Assembly (NCBI RefSeq): GCF_002979475.1
Contig: NZ_PCOY01000007.1
Coordinates: forward strand, 106,188-170,187
Length of the DNA stretch: 64,000 bases
Source of the DNA: Microbacterium sp. MYb62
Lineage (GTDB): Bacteria > Actinomycetota > Actinomycetes > Actinomycetales > Microbacteriaceae
Direction of reading: 5' to 3'
Every line of letters starts with the position of its first letter. The stretch's first letter is position 1. The notes under the pieces are model-generated. The model saw nothing but the letters and a program-made list of their open reading frames with translations. It searched no databases and was not told the origin of the DNA. This document shows, in pieces, positions 62,535 to 64,000 of the stretch. The position numbers were made by a program, and so were the translations under genes.

Positions 62535-63925
62535 CCGATACCGAGTACCGCATCGAGCACGACACCATGGGTGAGGTGCGGGTGCCCGTGAACGCGCTCT
62601 ACGGAGCGCAGACCCAGCGCGCCGTGGAGAACTTCCCGATCTCGGGCAAGGGGCTGGAGTCGACGCAGATCGCCGCCCTCGCCCGGATCAAGAAGGCCGC
62701 GGCGCTCGCCAACAAGGAGCTCGGCACTCTCGACGGCGCCGTCGCCGATGCGATCGCCCAGGCCGCCGACCAGGTCGCCTCGGGCGCACACGACGGCGAG
62801 TTCCCGGTCGACACGTACCAGACCGGATCCGGCACCTCGTCGAACATGAACATGAACGAGGTGCTGGCGACGCTCGCGACGCGCATCCTCGGAGCGACCG
62901 TCCACCCCAATGACCACGTGAACGCCTCGCAGTCGTCGAACGACGTGTTCCCGACCTCGGTGCACATCGCCGTCACCCAGGCGCTCATCGACACACTCAT
63001 CCCGGCGCTCGACCACCTCGCCGTCGCCCTCGAGGCGAAGGCGGAGCTGTGGAAGGACGCGGTCAAGTCCGGCCGCACGCACCTCATGGACGCGACGCCG
63101 GTGACCCTCGGCCAGGAGTTCGGCGGCTACGCCCGCCAGGTCCGCCTGGGCATCGAGCGCGTGCAGTCGGCCCTCCCCCGCGTCGCCGAGGTTCCGCTCG
63201 GCGGCACCGCGGTCGGCACCGGCATCAACACACCGCTCGGTTTCCCGCAGAAGGTCATCGCGCTGCTCGCCGCCGAGACCGAGCTGCCGATCACGGAGGC
63301 CAAGGACCACTTCGAGGCGCAGGCCAACCGCGACGGTCTGGTCGAGGCCTCCGGCGCACTGCGCACGATCGCGGTCTCGCTGACCAAGATCAACAACGAC
63401 CTGCGCTGGATGGGCTCCGGTCCCAACACCGGTCTCGGCGAGCTGCACATCCCCGACCTGCAGCCCGGCTCCTCGATCATGCCCGGCAAGGTCAACCCGG
63501 TCGTTCCCGAGGCCGTGCTCATGGTGTGCGCCCGCGTGATCGGCAACGACGCGACGGTCGCCTGGGCCGGAGCATCCGGTTCCTTCGAGCTGAACGTCGC
63601 GATCCCGGTCATGGGTACGGCAGTGCTCGAGTCGATCCGTCTGCTGTCGAACGCGTCGCGCGTGCTCGCCGACAAGACGATCGACGGACTGCAGGCCAAC
63701 ACCGAGCGCGCCGCAGCGTTCGCGGGCATGAGCCCCTCGATCGTCACGCCGCTGAACAAGCTCATCGGTTACGAGGCGGCGGCGAAGATCGCCAAGCACT
63801 CGGTCGCGAAGGGCATCACGGTGCGCGACGCCGTGATCGACCTCGGCTACGTCGAGCGCGGCGATCTCACCCTCGAGCAGCTCGACGAGAAGCTCGACCT
63901 GCTGTCGATGACGCACCCGGGCTGA
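62531..63925 (+). CDS. fumC: Class II fumarate hydratase
   Basis: A 464-residue iron-independent fumarase of the TCA cycle. Conserved blocks: [14 protein letters not shown], the catalytic [22 protein letters not shown] (His) and the family signature [14 protein letters not shown] at 62531 has AAGGAGGG upstream. Last gene of the xseA-xseB-DUF4245-carbonic anhydrase-fumC run, followed by a strong terminator. Confidence 0.96.
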   Translation: MTDTEYRIEHDTMGEVRVPVNALYGAQTQRAVENFPISGKGLESTQIAALARIKKAAALANKELGTLDGAVADAIAQAADQVASGAHDGEFPVDTYQTGSGTSSNMNMNEVLATLATRILGATVHPNDHVNASQSSNDVFPTSVHIAVTQALIDTLIPALDHLAVALEAKAELWKDAVKSGRTHLMDATPVTLGQEFGGYARQVRLGIERVQSALPRVAEVPLGGTAVGTGINTPLGFPQKVIALLAAETELPITEAKDHFEAQANRDGLVEASGALRTIAVSLTKINNDLRWMGSGPNTGLGELHIPDLQPGSSIMPGKVNPVVPEAVLMVCARVIGNDATVAWAGASGSFELNVAIPVMGTAVLESIRLLSNASRVLADKTIDGLQANTERAAAFAGMSPSIVTPLNKLIGYEAAAKIAKHSVAKGITVRDAVIDLGYVERGDLTLEQLDEKLDLLSMTHPG

Positions 63926-63941
63926 CCCCGCACGCGCATCA

Positions 63942-63978
63942 CCGGATGCCGCGAGGACTCGTTCCTCGCGGCATCCGG
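63942..63978 (+). terminator. Terminator after fumC
   Basis: Fifteen-base perfect arms (CCGGATGCCGCGAGG and its complement) with a 7-base loop, 16 bases past the stop. No gene is seen in the remaining bases of the window. Confidence 0.8.
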
Positions 63979-64000
63979 CGTCTCCACCGCCTCCGGCCTC

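Overview
The window is chromosomal DNA of a high-GC actinobacterium. The best guess is a Microbacteriaceae member close to Microbacterium. The evidence is gene content and order: actinobacterial dapD and dapC-fdxA, nrtR-nadABC with a NifS-like gene, a class II FBPase (glpX) beside a class II aldolase, an xseAB-DUF4245-carbonic anhydrase-fumC block, and several small membrane protein families typical of this group. Many genes appear to lack a 5' leader: a TANNNT-like -10 hexamer lies 6 or 7 bases before the start codon. No tRNA, rRNA, CRISPR, prophage or transposase gene was seen. No gene-free stretch exceeds 300 bases.

Layout. 1-5.3 kb: the 3' end of dapD, a DEAD-box helicase, citrate synthase, dapC and a 7Fe ferredoxin (lysine/diaminopimelate synthesis and TCA entry). 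5.3-11.9 kb: small membrane proteins, azlCD with a divergent XRE-cupin regulator, a secreted lytic transglycosylase-like protein, typA, and a CPBP protease. 11.9-27.7 kb: two complete oligopeptide-type ABC importers flanking a glycine-riboswitch-controlled gcvT-gcvH-gcvP operon, so peptide uptake and glycine breakdown sit side by side. 27.9-33.6 kb: an NAD de novo operon (nrtR, nadA, nadB, nadC, then a cysteine desulfurase probably serving the NadA Fe-S cluster). 33.6-39.9 kb: a glycosyltransferase, an SDR oxidoreductase, an ABC exporter, an MFS exporter, a 48-residue Cys-containing peptide and an acyltransferase. 39.9-49.2 kb: small stress and accessory genes (dps, GNAT, a Cys-less HesB-like protein, a stand-alone LysR-type HTH, a Ser-less alpha/beta-hydrolase, an ABC-F ATPase, membrane proteins, a wHTH regulator, and a CGNR regulator with an MFS permease).

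49.3-51.2 kb is the most unusual part. ychF has been interrupted at its extreme 3' end. Its current C-terminus ends RIGNTSGGSK. A displaced fragment that looks like the original end (QDGDVVEFRFNN-stop) lies about 0.85 kb downstream. Between them are two small lower-GC genes I cannot recognise, separated by a third copy of the ychF-tail sequence. This looks like two successive cassette insertions at one site, each supplying a replacement ychF end, with no recombinase gene nearby.

51.3-64 kb: a methyltransferase, a DnaQ-type exonuclease, rmuC, glpX and fbaA (gluconeogenesis/glycolysis), a DUF6264-like membrane protein, an IclR regulator immediately behind ispH, then xseA, xseB, a DUF4245-like protein, a beta-carbonic anhydrase and fumC, closed by a strong terminator.
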